This document shows positions 29,201 through 40,159 of a stretch of 64,000 nucleotides of DNA, piece after piece (position 1 is the first letter of the stretch; every line of letters begins with the position of its first letter). This stretch comes from Athripsodes cinereus. Its lineage: Eukaryota > Arthropoda > Insecta > Trichoptera > Leptoceridae. Where the stretch lies: NCBI GenBank assembly GCA_947579605.1, contig OX388313.1, forward strand, positions 31,685,214-31,749,213, written 5' to 3'. The notes below the pieces were generated by a model. The model was not told where the DNA came from, did not search any database, and saw only the letters and a program-made list of their open reading frames with translations. The translations under genes were made by a program, and so were the position numbers.

Positions 29201-30595
29201 AAAATTGATGCGTTCTCGCAACGTCGTCTTGTTGGGCCCTGTCCAGTGTTCTCATTTCGACTGCATATATGCCGCTACATACACCTATCAATATTATAAT
29301 AATACATAGGTAGCAGCGGCGTGCCTTCCATACATGCAAATATGCAACGCATGCCCTACAATAAATGAAAAATATTAAAAATTGTCTAATATAGTACTGT
29401 GGAATAGCATTTTATAATTATTTATGAATTTCTAACTACTAAAGTATTTAATTTTTAAGATTTATTGCCTTATTTTAGGGCATGCGTTGCATATTTGCAT
29501 GTATGGAAGGCACGCGCCTGATAGGTAGATATATCTTTTATACTGTGAAATGTGTTAGTACCCATAATACAAGATTCATCCTAGTTTGGGACTAGCTCGA
29601 TCTGTGTGAGTTAAAAAAAAAAAATAAATTAAAAAAAAAAAAAATTAACCTGATATTGTTCCCCACATAGTCTATAGTAAATTTGGTCTATGTTGTAGGC
29701 GCAAGCAACAACGTTTGGAGGAAGAACAGGCAGACTTAGAGCAGCAGGTGCGCGTGCTGATGTGCGTGGAGGAGAGCAACAAGACGGATACAGACAAGCA
29801 GCGTGAAGAGGCTCTGCTAGCGAGACTGGTGGATGTGGTGCAACGCCGAGATTTGGTGGTGGCTGCTCTGGATCAGGAGAGACTGCGGGAGAGGGCTGAG
29901 GACCAGGCTGTCAGGGAGAGGATGACATTACATAGAGGTAATTATACGTACATGCGATTGACCTAGGGGTGAGAATGAGCATGTCGCACATGCTATGGTG
30001 ACCCTGTTGAATGTGTTGTACATTACTTGGGACACTGCATACATACATAATATGTATAGTATGTACCTCGAGGTTTTTATTTACATCATCTACAATTTTT
30101 CTGTTTGTCTATTAATAAAATTTAGAAAAATACCTAGATGATGATGGATGATTTCTTCAGCGCCGTTTAATGGAGAATCCATCTCAAGGGCGCAGGAAAC
30201 TCTGTTGGACGAGTGATGTCTTCAGTTTGCTCTTGAATGTTAATGTCTTTGTCTGTGTTACCCATGTGTACATTGATTTACACATTCATTTAAAGTATTT
30301 ATTAGCGACACTCGCTGAGTCACTCTCTGAACTAGATCTACGTACCACAGAGTACCATGTCCTTTATAGTATAATCAACATTTTGATGAAATGTTATTGT
30401 ATTGCAGCCAAACTGGAAGAACTGTCATCTATGTCATCAGCAGATACACAGCTGGCCGAGAAAAAGGAAAAGAAAAAGAAGAAACTTTGGATGAAGAAAG
30501 ACAAGGGGAAAAAGGCAGAAACAGGAGTAGTAGAGGTCAAACAAGATGGGGAGGGAAATATCAAGAAAACAAAACATAAAAAGTGGTTTAAATGA
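13399..30595 (+). CDS. MICAL-like: MICAL-like protein (LIM, NPF motifs, bMERB), 3' part of gene
   Basis: Spliced gene read from exon junctions: 13399-13493, 23544-25460, 25550-25725, 26435-26551, 26973-27141, 27234-27513, 27659-27992, 29699-29937, 30408-30595 (TGA). Every junction has GT/AG and the frame stays open throughout, giving about 1170 visible residues. Order of parts: a Ser/Pro linker; one LIM zinc domain (CASC, then HRTC, CFKC, YCCETC); a long acidic disordered region; four Asn-Pro-Phe motifs each followed by acidic residues; proline-rich SH3-type stretches (KPPRPPPP, KKPPAPRPP, RPAPPPPT); and a C-terminal bMERB coiled-coil domain ending in a lysine-rich tail. Family knowledge: MICAL-like proteins are Rab8/10/13/35 effectors on recycling endosomes and bind EHD proteins through NPF. 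They lack the monooxygenase domain of true MICALs. The CH-domain exons are not in the window, so the 5' end is incomplete. Confidence 0.9.
14138..18880 (-). mobile_element. (CA)n-embedded satellite-carrying repeat element, inverted copy C
   Basis: Reverse complement of copy A over its whole length (4743 against 4733 bp), bounded by (CA)n at about 14091-14137 and 18879-18926. It contains the same two retrotransposon scraps (18178-18262 and 17660-17815) as A, so A and C are closer to each other than to B. With A or B it forms a giant inverted repeat. Confidence 0.7.
14635..17075 (-). repeat. about 225-bp satellite array inside copy C
   Basis: Reverse-complement array of the same unit, about 10-11 copies, lying between the subterminal regions of the inverted element. 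Confidence 0.9.
18927..22843. other. intronic stretch with simple repeats
   Basis: No exon is supported. It holds a LINE 3'-end scrap (19705-19850), a G-run near 19977-19997, a (TA)n tract at 20190-20246, CATCA repeats near 20885-20910 and many TACCTA words. Confidence 0.6.
20190..20246. repeat. (TA)n microsatellite
   Basis: Uninterrupted alternating TA run of about 57 bp. Confidence 0.97.
23222..23274. repeat. (GT)n microsatellite
   Basis: GT-rich run with GGG and GC interruptions, about 270 bp before the LIM exon. Confidence 0.95.
23544..25460 (+). CDS. MICAL-like: MICAL-like LIM domain and acidic linker exon
   Basis: Large 639-codon exon starting directly after CAG at 23541-23543. Zinc ligands of a single LIM domain are visible in about the first 70 residues (C-x2-C-x17-H-x2-C, C-x2-C, then the closing cysteine cluster). 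The rest is low-complexity and rich in Asp, Glu, Asn and Ser, consistent with an intrinsically disordered linker. Two NPF motifs (KNPFRDDSDEE and LNPFCSDEE) fall near its end. The first codon after the splice site is ATG, so an alternative transcript starting here could also use it. Confidence 0.9.
26570..26710. mobile_element. LINE 3'-end fragment (family shared with 2620, 17660, 19705)
   Basis: TTTATTTATTCTTTACTGTA followed by CAGAGGGCGAGTTTATTGCA and a GGCGCGAT motif. The same block occurs at about 2620-2760, 17660-17815 and 19705-19850, and a related end at 28900-28960 caps a LINE ORF. It is therefore the 3' tail of that LINE family. Confidence 0.65.
27659..30595 (+). CDS. MICAL-like: MICAL-like bMERB domain exons
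   Basis: The last three coding exons (27659-27992, 29699-29937, 30408-30595) encode the bivalent Mical/EHBP Rab-binding domain. It opens with RRRKGPAPAIPR, continues as heptad-like helices with REL, LLEEQQRGLE, LFDLVNEKNELFRRQAELMY and RLEEEQADLEQQ, and ends in a strongly basic tail (KKEKKKKKLWMKKDKGKK) and TGA. In this family the domain binds Rab8-class GTPases and folds back on the CH/LIM part to autoinhibit. The intron between the first two exons (27993-29698) is filled with nested transposons. Confidence 0.9.
28330..29020 (+). mobile_element. 5'-truncated LINE inserted in older LINE
   Basis: The + strand retains a LINE C-terminal tail with GARLWNRLPH followed by a stop and a 3' UTR ending in GGCTGGAAGAAATCGC and GCGATAAGCC near 28908-28940, the 3' signature shared with the dispersed fragments elsewhere in the window. 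Confidence 0.6.
29096..29225. mobile_element. fold-back MITE, relative of 54937-55101
   Basis: Opens CCTAGTCAAAACACATTTAA, close to the end of the palindromic MITE at 54937-55101. Internal arms of about 33 bp (29148-29180 and their complement before 29222) pair with few mismatches. The right terminus is degraded. Confidence 0.5.
29314..29520. mobile_element. hAT-type MITE with exact 8-bp duplication
   Basis: Inverted termini CAGCGGCGTGCCTTCC and its counterpart (CAGGCGCGTGCCTTCC read inward from the right), arms of about 45 bp. The direct repeat ATAGGTAG occurs at 29306-29313 and 29521-29528. CAG-start termini with an 8-bp duplication fit the hAT superfamily. Confidence 0.85.
29553..29644 (+). 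mobile_element. SINE 3' tail
   Basis: TTAGTACCCATAATACAAGA to CTAGATCTGTGTGA-like tail plus poly(A), matching the 3' end of the SINE at 40592-40850. It ends about 55 bp before the 29699 exon. Confidence 0.6.
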
Positions 30596-31835
30596 CCAGT
30601 TGAGAAGTCATTGAGGGGGAACCGATCCTCCAGATCTCGTTGTTGTGTTGCCATATGTGGTTGACTCATATCGCATTTATATATTTGTTATTTAGTATTT
30701 ACCAGCGTACTCCATACAGCGTAATGTAATGTAATGCAAGTACACTACATAATATATCAAGTGCTGGCACTATTCATACATTTTATTATCTAACTTATGT
30801 AATGTTTGCAAAATTCTCTATGTCAATTATTTAGTATATTTATCAATGCAACATATCACTTAATCCAAATACAAAATATAATGCTCGTTGTATTCATAAT
30901 ATTGAAGTGTCTGTTATTCAGTCACTGTTCTGTGCAGGTAACAGGTACATAGTGTAGTGTAGTGCTGTAGTTCAGGCTTCTTTCACACAAATTATATTCA
31001 TTGTTTTTTATTTTAATTAAGTTATACTTACTTGGAGTAATATAAACAAGTATTTTGTCTACTATGAAATTTTATTACTTAACACATCTTTCAATCTAAC
31101 AATCTGTTTTTTATTAACTGAACTGAGGAATTGTGGTACAGATTTGTGCACCAATATTATATCTACTTACTGATTAAATGTAACTGATGTGAAGTTATCA
31201 CCTGGTCCACTGTATATGCAATGATGAAATGTATGAAAAATCATAGAGATAAAGGATTTAAGGATAATATACGTGAAATGCTTTGCATTATCCTTAATAC
31301 CATATTATCAAGTGTTTCTAGTAATGTAGATATATAGATATGTATGTTGCACCTTCATATTTGTGAACATTGCTAGAGAGTAACTTGAGTAGCCTTCACT
31401 TGTGTTGGTATAAAAGTTGTTCAGGTTGTTTAGGTACAATAATATAATCATTCATAATATAAAGCAATCCATCAGTGTGGTGAATGAAGCTGATCACTTC
31501 ATTCCATCATGACACAGTCATCATAATATTGCTATTCATTAGATTTGTTTTGAATCCTAGGAATTGTGCTGAAATAAACACTAGAGAGAGAGAGAGAGAG
31601 AGAGGTGCTTTAAGATTGTATTTGTTTTTCCGACTGTAAAATGGTTTACTGTTTAGTCCTAGTTTAGTGTGTTGGTCAAGTGGCGTAGAGTAAGTTGTAA
31701 GATGTTGATGTAAACCCAATGTTACATATATTATTATGTTATATTATATTATATTATACATAAATACATACACCTATCAACATACCTAATTATTATATTC
31801 TTGTACTCAAATTAAATAAATGTCCTGCATCTTCA
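30596..31835 (+). terminator. MICAL-like 3' UTR with poly(A) signal
   Basis: AT-rich sequence follows the stop codon. The best AATAAA is at 31815-31820, followed by a T-rich tract. An (AG)n tract lies at 31583-31604. A nearer AATAAA near 31572 is an alternative end. Confidence 0.45.
31583..31604. repeat. (AG)n microsatellite
   Basis: Short AG run in the 3' UTR of the MICAL-like gene. Confidence 0.9.
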
Positions 31836-31869
31836 TTTTGCATTTATTTATTTCTTCCCTAGATCATTC

Positions 31870-32110
31870 TAGATCTTCCAATTCCTCCTAGAACGACAAC
31901 ACTGGCTGAGGGTGGAGGAAAGGCTACTAGTCTACAAGGCTATAAACAAAATGGCACCACTGTGCCTCACAGAGCTTTTTCCCCTTGACTCGACTACTAG
32001 AAGACCTCTGCGCTCTTCAGAACTGGCTGTGAATAGACTTACTGAGCCCAATAGAGCTGGCAAGTCTAACTTTTATGAGAGGAAAGTACAGTTTTACTTT
32101 GAAGCCTAAA
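31870..32110 (+). mobile_element. LINE RT C-terminal fragment
   Basis: Open frame with RVEERLLVYKAINKMAPLCL, then PLRSSELAVNRL, matching the thumb/C-terminal layout of CR1/Jockey-type LINE polyproteins. Stop at 32107-32109. Confidence 0.6.
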
Positions 32111-32200
32111 ATGGTAAATGAGTTAATTTAATAAATAAATGATAGTATGCCTTGGCGAATGTAATTTATTCACACCTAAATTTTACGATGGAGTCAGTAT

Positions 32201-32398
32201 AAATAGTATTATTAATAAATAAAATATTCATGATTATTCAATAAAATATTACAACATATTTTGTTTAAATAGTATTATTAATAAATAAAATATTCATGAT
32301 TATTCAATAAAATATTACAACGTATTTTGTTTAAATAGTATTATTAATAAATAAAATATTCATGATTATTCAATAAAATATTACAACATATTTTGTTT
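32201..32398. repeat. 66-bp tandem repeat, 3 copies
   Basis: AAATAGTATTATTAATAAAT begins at 32201, 32267 and 32333, an exact 66-bp period. The copies differ by single bases only. Confidence 0.95.
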
Positions 32399-32696
32399 TT
32401 TTGTTGCTTCAAACTAGAAATATAAATGGTTTGCATTCTGCTGAATTCATTCCACAAATTATTCTAGTATTGCTATACTAATGAACAAAAATTATGCGAT
32501 TCATATAATATTTATATCGTCAGTCTATCTTGCAAACCTCGTAAATCCCGATTTGGTTGAAAATGAGTTTTTGATACTAATCAAATGTACAGTTAATTCT
32601 TCACCACTGTGTGAAACTCGTATTATTAAATTATCAAAATTAAATTGTAAAACGGTCACCAAAAAAACACACAAATTGAGGCCATAGAACAATATT

Positions 32697-32880
32697 TGAG
32701 TTCGTCGGTAGCCTGGAGGTATAGTCTCAGCCTTGTGAACAAGGGGTCCGGGGTTCGATCCCAGGTGCCGGCAAACTCCCCTTTCACGACACAAGCTTTT
32801 AGATTACTGTGAAAGGTGTATAAGGATGTATTTGGGTTTATAACAAAAACCCAGATATATCTTTTTAAAAAAAAAAAAAT
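32697..32880 (+). mobile_element. tRNA-derived SINE
   Basis: A-box-like GTAGCCTGGAGGTATAGTCT, B-box GGTTCGATCCC, family body TTTCACGACACAAGCTTTTA and a poly(A) tail at about 32866-32879. A second copy lies at 38030. Confidence 0.8.
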
Positions 32881-34462
32881 ATATAATTTGCAAACCTCTC
32901 AAATCCCAATTTACACGTCTTTTCTATGACAGATATTAGTTGAGAGCTGCCATCTGGTATACATTTCTTTACATTGTAATTCATTTTGACAATTTAGACT
33001 GTATTCAGAAGTTTTGGTGTTGTTTTTATAAAGAAATGTTTCTAAAAAATAGAACTGGAAGAGAGTAATCAGTATTTTGAAAGAAAAAAATAACAAGGTA
33101 AAGTGAAGATGAGAGGAGAAGTATATATTTGCTGATTTTAGGGCAACTAACTGGTACCAATAGGAGACTTGTAATTATGTTAAGTCAGTGGAACTGAGAA
33201 ATTCGCAAGAGGATTCGCTTAGAAAAATGTATTTTTTTTATTATCTTGCTAAAAATAAAGACAATATGTATAATTATTAAAGTGTACAAAATAATGTATT
33301 TTACACACTTGAAATAGGGGAATGGTCGGTCAGAAGTTGGAAAGAAAATTTTAGGAATTTTAAAGTTTCCAGAATATCTCAGCAACAATTTGTGGAGAAA
33401 TATTATAAACTTAAGAATTTCATTAAGTGATTGTCTAAACTAGAATCCCATTTTGTAGGGCTTCTTCATCCAAACTTCATCTCTTTCCAGAATGGTGTTC
33501 TGTGTCAGATTTAGGTATAGGTATTTTTTTAGTAAAAAAAATAATGTTTGAGTCATTTCAATTATAAGTTTTACAAAGGCTCTAGAACAGGAAAACATAT
33601 CCTTTTTCAAACTGCAAAGAACAAATGCGAGACATGTGTCCAGATTTGCGAGCAGTGTTACTATTTGTGTTGAAAATCCTATACAACAAAACCAAATTGA
33701 TTTTTCACAATTTTTGTCTATTTGATCGTTTCACAAAATATGGTTTTCCAGGGACATAAATGTGCCAGCAAAATCTATAAACGTATGCAAGTTTGAACGT
33801 AAAAATGTGAGACGGTCCAGTGTAGAATTTTTGAGTTTTGACAAATCTTAAATATTTGATAGTGTCTCATTTTTTGAAGAGTTTAAGCCTGTAGGGAAAA
33901 GTTGGGGATTCAGTAATTTAATAGCAATAAAATACAAACTATGATTCTGATACCTAAACAATTCAGCCACAAATATTGAATCACAGCCTCATTAATGTCG
34001 GAGAAAGTATGACGATTTGAAAGAGTTGAAATGGATATTACCAAAGGATTTTATTACGTATTATAGTAATTTATCACATTAAAATCTATGATAGGTATAT
34101 ATATATCAATATAACATTAATATATTTTTTTTTAATTAATAATTAAGTTTTTGTTTCCCTTTTATGTTTTTATTTTTCCCTACTAATAATCTTTATATAA
34201 CTAACAAATCCCGGTCCAGTACTACAAAGTTAAGAATGAAAAACTCATAAATCCAAATTATTGAAAAAAAAGTATAAACGCATTTATGTATTTAATTATT
34301 TTTAATACAAATCATAAGCATTGGATGATAATCAATAAAATCAGGTTTATTGTAGTTACAATTTTAAAATTCCACCCCTTTCAATAATAGTTTAAACCTT
34401 CTCTTGTAAAAAATGTAAATTTGTATAGGTGTATGAGGTTTACAAGATAGACTGTCGATTCA
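32881..34462. other. intergenic stretch, nothing recognised
   Basis: AT-rich sequence with scattered short ORFs on both strands. None has a recognisable domain. Confidence 0.5.
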
Positions 34463-34466
34463 AATT

Positions 34467-35166
34467 GAAGACCTTTTTGGTAAAACCCCATTTGTCAAAA
34501 AATGCCATTTTTGAACTATTGATGCCGTTCGATAGGTGGCTGGTGTCTACGTTATTTTAAGTCACTATTTTTGTCATATAACAACAGTTATCAAAATTTT
34601 AACATTGTAAAATATACCCGGTGCTGACAATCACCAATTTATTTCGCGCGTTTTTTGACAAAACCACATATTATGTCTATGACATATGGGGTTTTGTTGT
34701 CAAATCATCATCAAACAGTCAAAAGTGACAAGTCATTGAAATGTCAACCATGAAGAAAGAAGAAAAAGTGACAAGTCATTGAAATGTCAACCATGGCGTC
34801 GTCTTCTTCGCCGGTGAGTTTTAAAAGGCAGAGCCCTGAAGATATTTCTAATATACCGCTAAAAAAAGACGAGAAAAGTTGACCAATGTACATTTGAATA
34901 AATAGGTATTGTATACCATATACTTGTTTTTATTTTGATAAAACCCCATTTGTCAAGTCCTTGTCAACTTTATCCTCAATTTTATCAATGTTATTCTGGC
35001 ACCTGAAGTCTTTAATGTAATACAAAATATGGATAATAACATGAAAGTTCCAAATAAAAAAGAAATTTTAATGTATCATCAAAACTAGAGATCGAGCGCA
35101 GTTTTTTGCTTTTCCTGAAAATTGCATTGAAATGACATAATATGGGTTTTTACCAAAAAGGTCTTC
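34467..35166. mobile_element. non-autonomous DNA transposon, about 700 bp
   Basis: Inverted termini GAAGACCTTTTTGGTAAAA at left and its complement at right (35144-35166, one extra A), flanked on both sides by AATT. Inside are a second inverted repeat (about 34652-34705), a 38-bp tandem duplication (about 34721-34796), and a 32-codon ORF starting in the second duplicate (34782). The superfamily is unresolved. Confidence 0.65.
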
Positions 35167-35816
35167 AATTGTTTCACAATTGATTATCATCCAGAGTTTT
35201 AACTAACCTTATGTTAAGAATATTCAGAATATATTAAAATACAAGATCAATGACAGCATATCACTCGCTTTCAAGTGCCATACAACGAAAAATGCAAATC
35301 TTGAGTTAAAAATGCATACTCTATTTTTCAATATCAATGTTGTATCTAATTCTCATTATCCTATCTCTATTGGTGCGAAAAGGATAGCACATTTGTCTTA
35401 ATTAATTATTATTAATTGGTTACGTCAATCTCGAGTGATTTGTGATTATATTTGTCATTGTTACGTTTTCATGTGCGAGTTCATCCAACACCACCTTATA
35501 ATAAATAGTTTATGTGTGAAAACGTGTGACAAAAGTCATGATGTTGAGATGAGATTTCGCGTTGACAAAGAGGAAAGGGTTATCATTTGTCTTCGCTTCA
35601 TTTTCTTCTACTATACGATAGACAATACGAAAAAAAACATTAATTGTAATGACGTGTACTCAAACTACGATTAACTTTTTATGTTTAGAAGATTTTTTCA
35701 TTAAGAAACAAGAAATATGATTCAATTTAGCTAATAATGACAGGCAGTAGGCTACGATAGTTCATCATATTTGTACATTAATGGTGGATGATTGTGCCTT
35801 CTTTTGGTAGATCTCT

Positions 35817-36168
35817 GGTCAGACCATAGATTTTTAAATATAATACCTAGATGGAGTACTCGTATGTATTTTCATTGTAATAAAGTGAGGCACCATTTTC
35901 CAGCACTTTTGACAGATCGGTTGGCGAAAAAAAGTGTGATAAATCGCTTAAAACGTCGACAAGAACTTCAAAAATTGTCCAATTACGTTTTGATAAATGT
36001 AAAAATGATAAAATATATTTTTGTAAAAATGCGAGAAATACTTCATAAAATGTAGGAAACACCACACGCTGTCGCCAACCGTTCTGTCAAAAATTCATAG
36101 ATTTTTTGCCTCACTTTTGTAAATGAGTCAGGGTTCTAGGTTTTGTATGGAATTCTGTGGGTCAGACC
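35817..36168. mobile_element. fold-back element with 9-bp direct repeat
   Basis: GGTCAGACC stands at both ends (35817-35825 and 36160-36168). Inside, imperfect inverted termini end in ACCTAGA, and longer inner arms (AAAGTGAGGC...GGTTGGCG) pair. A 9-bp duplication would fit a Mutator-type element, but the repeat is itself palindromic, so it could instead be part of the terminus. Confidence 0.5.
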
Positions 36169-38029
36169 AAAGACTACTAATAGCGCAGATCTTTTGGCAC
36201 TATATGAGATGGTAGACGATTCATTATTTTCGAGACCGTTCCCCGACATTAGCGATATCTGGCGGCCGTGGATAGAACTGATTTTGATTGTTATTCTATG
36301 ACTCAAAACAAAGTTGAACTGTCAAAACAAATTGAAACCATTGAAACTTGCATGCGACGTTTGAAGAAGTGCCCGGTATAAAACTTGCAAATAATCGTGT
36401 ATTTTTATATAATCGAGATATCAGTGTATCTGGAGATAGCGCAAAAAAAAGTTTCTCATGAAAACCTGTCGTTTCCGGCAAAAATAAAATCTAGTTCTAA
36501 TTATAGCACACGACTTACTATTCTTTCTTACTTAATGTGAGGTACCGCTAATTTCATTATATTATAATATCTTTTCAGAATCAAAAGTGAGTTATAGTGT
36601 CAATAATTTTTCAGAATTTATTGTTATCATATACAAGTCACTTTGTCGTGTTAATTTATTTAACAAAATGACTTCTTTGGCAGATGGTGGTCATATGAAT
36701 ATTACAATGTAGGTGACTTGACCCAAGGATTAAATATATAAAGGAAGGCACATTAAGGGTTACACCCTCCCACACCCATGAATGTCAGTTCCTGTGTCAT
36801 CCATACTCTTCTAGCAAATTCTTTCTAAGGGCTCATGGTTCGCCTGAAGGACTCCCCCTGACGTAATCCTTCCTGAAATATAGGAAGGCAGTGGGACATC
36901 ATCGGAATTGAGAAAATGCTAATGGTCTTTTCTCAATTTTCAACTCTTACTAATACTTATTAATTTAATGTTCCAGAGCAAGTTTAAAACAAATAAATTA
37001 CAAACAAAAACAGTTTTAAAGCAAACAAGGCGACTGCACCAAAAACATAGATGCTTGTCAAAATTCTTTACAAATATCTATACACCAATCACTTACAAGT
37101 GTAGTATATTGTAGCGCGCATAGGGAGTTCAAAGTAGCACCTATGTAAAGTTTCAAATCAAATATTTATTTAAATTGTCTTAAGCAGTATTCAATTTTAT
37201 GAAACGTCTTTAACCATTTTTATTTGATGATAGATGTAGAAAAAAATTGTTTATATTTTCTTTTGTCCATAACACTAATTAAATGATTATTCTTAATAAA
37301 TAAATATCAATAGCATTGAAGTGTTTTTATGATAAATCTCCACCACCAACAGTCACCTCTAAAGATTATTTTAAAATATATATAACTACAATACTCTGTA
37401 AAATGACTGACTATTAAATTTCGTCAGTGAGCTGACAATACCTGCTATCTGACATATTTTTCGAAATTCATTTTTTTGTTCCATTTGCTTCTAATACTTG
37501 TTTCTCACAATGTGACAATATCAGATGACTGAACAATTTATAATAATTGGAGTTTTTTAATAAAAACAATAGTAGGCATCTGTGCAATCTTATGCGAATT
37601 CCAAGAAGTTTTTTCTCTCTCCTGTAAACTTTTCTGAAATGCACATAGCAGGTATTGTCAGCTCACCGACGATTTGTCTAATTCATTGTATAAGCATTCT
37701 TATGGGTACTATTCTATCAATGACTAGGAGCATTAAATTAATCAAACTGTAAAGTATATCACTATCTTCTCAAAGAGCTCATGGTGATCGTAAATAAATC
37801 ATCATTGATGCCTTGTCTTACCCCAATGTATAAGTACTTACTTTGTTTTCTATTTTGTGTATAGAATTGTAGCTATGTCAGACAGTTAGGCAGAGTTATA
37901 TAAAATTGTATTCAGGTCAGACACTTTTTTCAGCTAAATACACATTTGCTAATTCATTTATTGATTACACTGACAGTATCTGAATAACTTTAAACAATAT
38001 GGTAATGTATAGTAATTTAATAATTCCAT

Positions 38030-38532
38030 TGTAGCCTGGCGGTAGAGTCTCGGCCTCAAGCACAAAAGGTGTGTAATTCGATTCCAGGTGCCAGCAATAC
38101 CCCATTTCACGACACAAGCTTTTAGCTTATGGTGAAAGGTGTATAACAAGGGTGGCCAACACGCAGGCCACATACGGCCTGTTGGGTGTCTACGTGCGTC
38201 CCGCGAAGCATTCCTCACTATTTTTTTTGATAACAGTCGTTATAAGTATCCGTTACTTTTTTGAAAGAGGTACTATTTTGAGAAAATATTCTTAAAGAAA
38301 ACCGAGGAGTTTTGAAACATTTCAAATTCCTATACCATTTTGAAAACTTGGCGACGGGGGGGTAGAAATTTAAGGTGAAGTAAAATTATAAAATGTTCCA
38401 TATATGGAGTAAATTGTTGTATGGCCCGGTAGAAAATCTCAATTCTGAAATTTGGCCCAGCTGCTGAAAAGGTTGGCCACCTATGGTGTATGAGATTGTA
38501 TTTTGGTTTATAACAAAAACCTAGATATATCT
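38030..38532 (+). mobile_element. tRNA-derived SINE split by a hAT element
   Basis: Same family as 32697-32880 (GTAGCCTGGCGGTAGAGTCT, TTTCACGACACAAGCTTTTA). The body continues after the insertion with TTATAACAAAAACCTAGATA. Confidence 0.75.
38147..38485. mobile_element. hAT-type insertion inside the SINE
   Basis: Inverted termini CAAGGGTGGCCAAC and CATAGGTGGCCAAC (right, read inward). The flanks GTGTATAA (38139-38146) and GTGTATGA (38486-38493) are an 8-bp duplication with one mismatch. The uninterrupted SINE at 32697 has a single GTGTATAA at this point, confirming the insertion. Confidence 0.85.
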
Positions 38533-39198
38533 AATCTAAAAAAATCTAATATTTTTTTAATTTTTATTAACTTATAACATCCTTAAATAATTTAATCACA
38601 CATCTGAAGTAAAAACAGTTTATTACATATCTTAACAGTCTGTACGGGATATTCTCACTCAATTTTTAAGAGAAAACGCCAAACCAAACAACATCTAGGT
38701 TAATAATAGGTCATACTAGATATAATAATGTACAAATTGGAAGAAAAAAAAAACATTATAATCATATGAGCATTTATTTTAAACAGTAAATAGCTTATAA
38801 AAAATTTACATAAAATTATACTATGACAATTTAAAAATATAACTATTCAAAATATAACAATTTAAAAATATAACAATTTAAAAATATAACTATTAAAAAC
38901 CAGTGCCCCGTACCACCATTATACTTTCCAACTCTGCATTTTGCACTATGCAATTCATCGGCTTGTTTCCGTTCCACCATTACATCTTTTTGCAAAGTAG
39001 GAATTGCAAAGCGCAAAGTGAAAAGAAGACGCCATTCGCAAAGTAAATAGGCAGTTCTGTTCCAACATTACTACCTTTCATAAAAAACTTTGCCAACATA
39101 GCAAACGAATATTTTGACATTTCAAATATGCGATTCGTCGTGTTGTGAAAGTAGACGTTGGTTTATATTATAGGTGTTTTAAGTAAATTTGTTATACA

Positions 39199-39495
39199 AT
39201 GTGGCGAAAAATATTATTACAAAGGGATGTGGAAGACGGAGTTGTGAGATTTTATAAAAAAAGGATTAATTTCCAAGATATTTTGCCCACGCAGTTCCTG
39301 GAATATTTTAGAATAAGTAGCACTCAGTGTGAATATGTTTTGAGAAAGTACACGAATTTGGAATGTATACGTCTTATTTGTCTTAATAATTTTAATTATG
39401 ACTGGAAATTGTTATGGAGATTATTTTGTGATAAAAGTATTGAGTTGGTTATATGCCAGTCTTTCGGTGACCTTGGAAAAGAAGGGGAGAATTGA
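39199..39495 (+). pseudogene. possible PIF/Harbinger transposase N-terminus
   Basis: 98-residue ORF from ATG to TGA. The segment FLEYFRISSTQCEYVLRKY resembles the N-terminal helix pattern of Harbinger transposases. Short inverted pieces and CGTACCACCATTA/CGTTCCACCATTA motifs just upstream (38915-39000) resemble Harbinger ends. No catalytic domain follows. This is a tentative assignment. Confidence 0.35.
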
Positions 39496-40159
39496 AATTG
39501 GACGAAAGGAAATTGGAATATAAGTGTGTATAAAAAAGTTTTTTTTAAAATATATCCACAGTGACTGTAGATATACTTAACATAAGTGTTTTATTTTAAG
39601 TTATCCTAAAAATGTTTATAATTATGTAAAAAATATAAAATATATCCTTTCCTTTATGCGCAAAGCTATGTCTCAATCATAAAATAGATCTCATGAATAG
39701 TATGTTATATGATAACATAATATCATGTAATAACTATAATCTCATCGACGTTCGTAACCTAGAAAATAATATCTAGAATTCATAATATTTTTTAATTTAG
39801 TCGACACTAAGTGAACTCTATCTGCTGTTACAAACATTAAATTATACGGCTTACTTGGCTGACAATGTTGGACTACTTTATAGTAAACATATTCCACTAA
39901 TACTGAGACTCCCAACAACATCGGAAGTGGCAAAATCACTACATTAGTAGTAAAAACATTGGTTAACACAATGTCAACAGAAAATTTAAAGGTATGTATT
40001 CAAGATCTTAGGTATTTTTTTTTAATAATAGATCAGTAGTAGATTTGCTATTACGATGCCCGTCTACCATTTGGGAGGTCTTGGGCTTGGTTCCCGGCAA
40101 ATGTAAAAAATTTCACCAGTAATTTCTATATTAATTAAGATAACATCCATACATACGTA

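Larger units (their letters stand above)
28100..29280 (-). mobile_element. interrupted LINE RT C-terminal fragment
   Basis: Pieces at 28100-28327, about 29020-29095 and about 29226-29280 line up in order with the LINE C-terminal region at 40163-40600. The gaps are filled by another LINE (28330-29020) and a fold-back element (29096-29225). All lie in a MICAL-like intron, antisense to the gene. Confidence 0.65.

Noticed and set aside
35792..36055. 87-residue ORF
   Set aside because: Lies within a fold-back element and its reading follows the inverted arms; no domain recognised.
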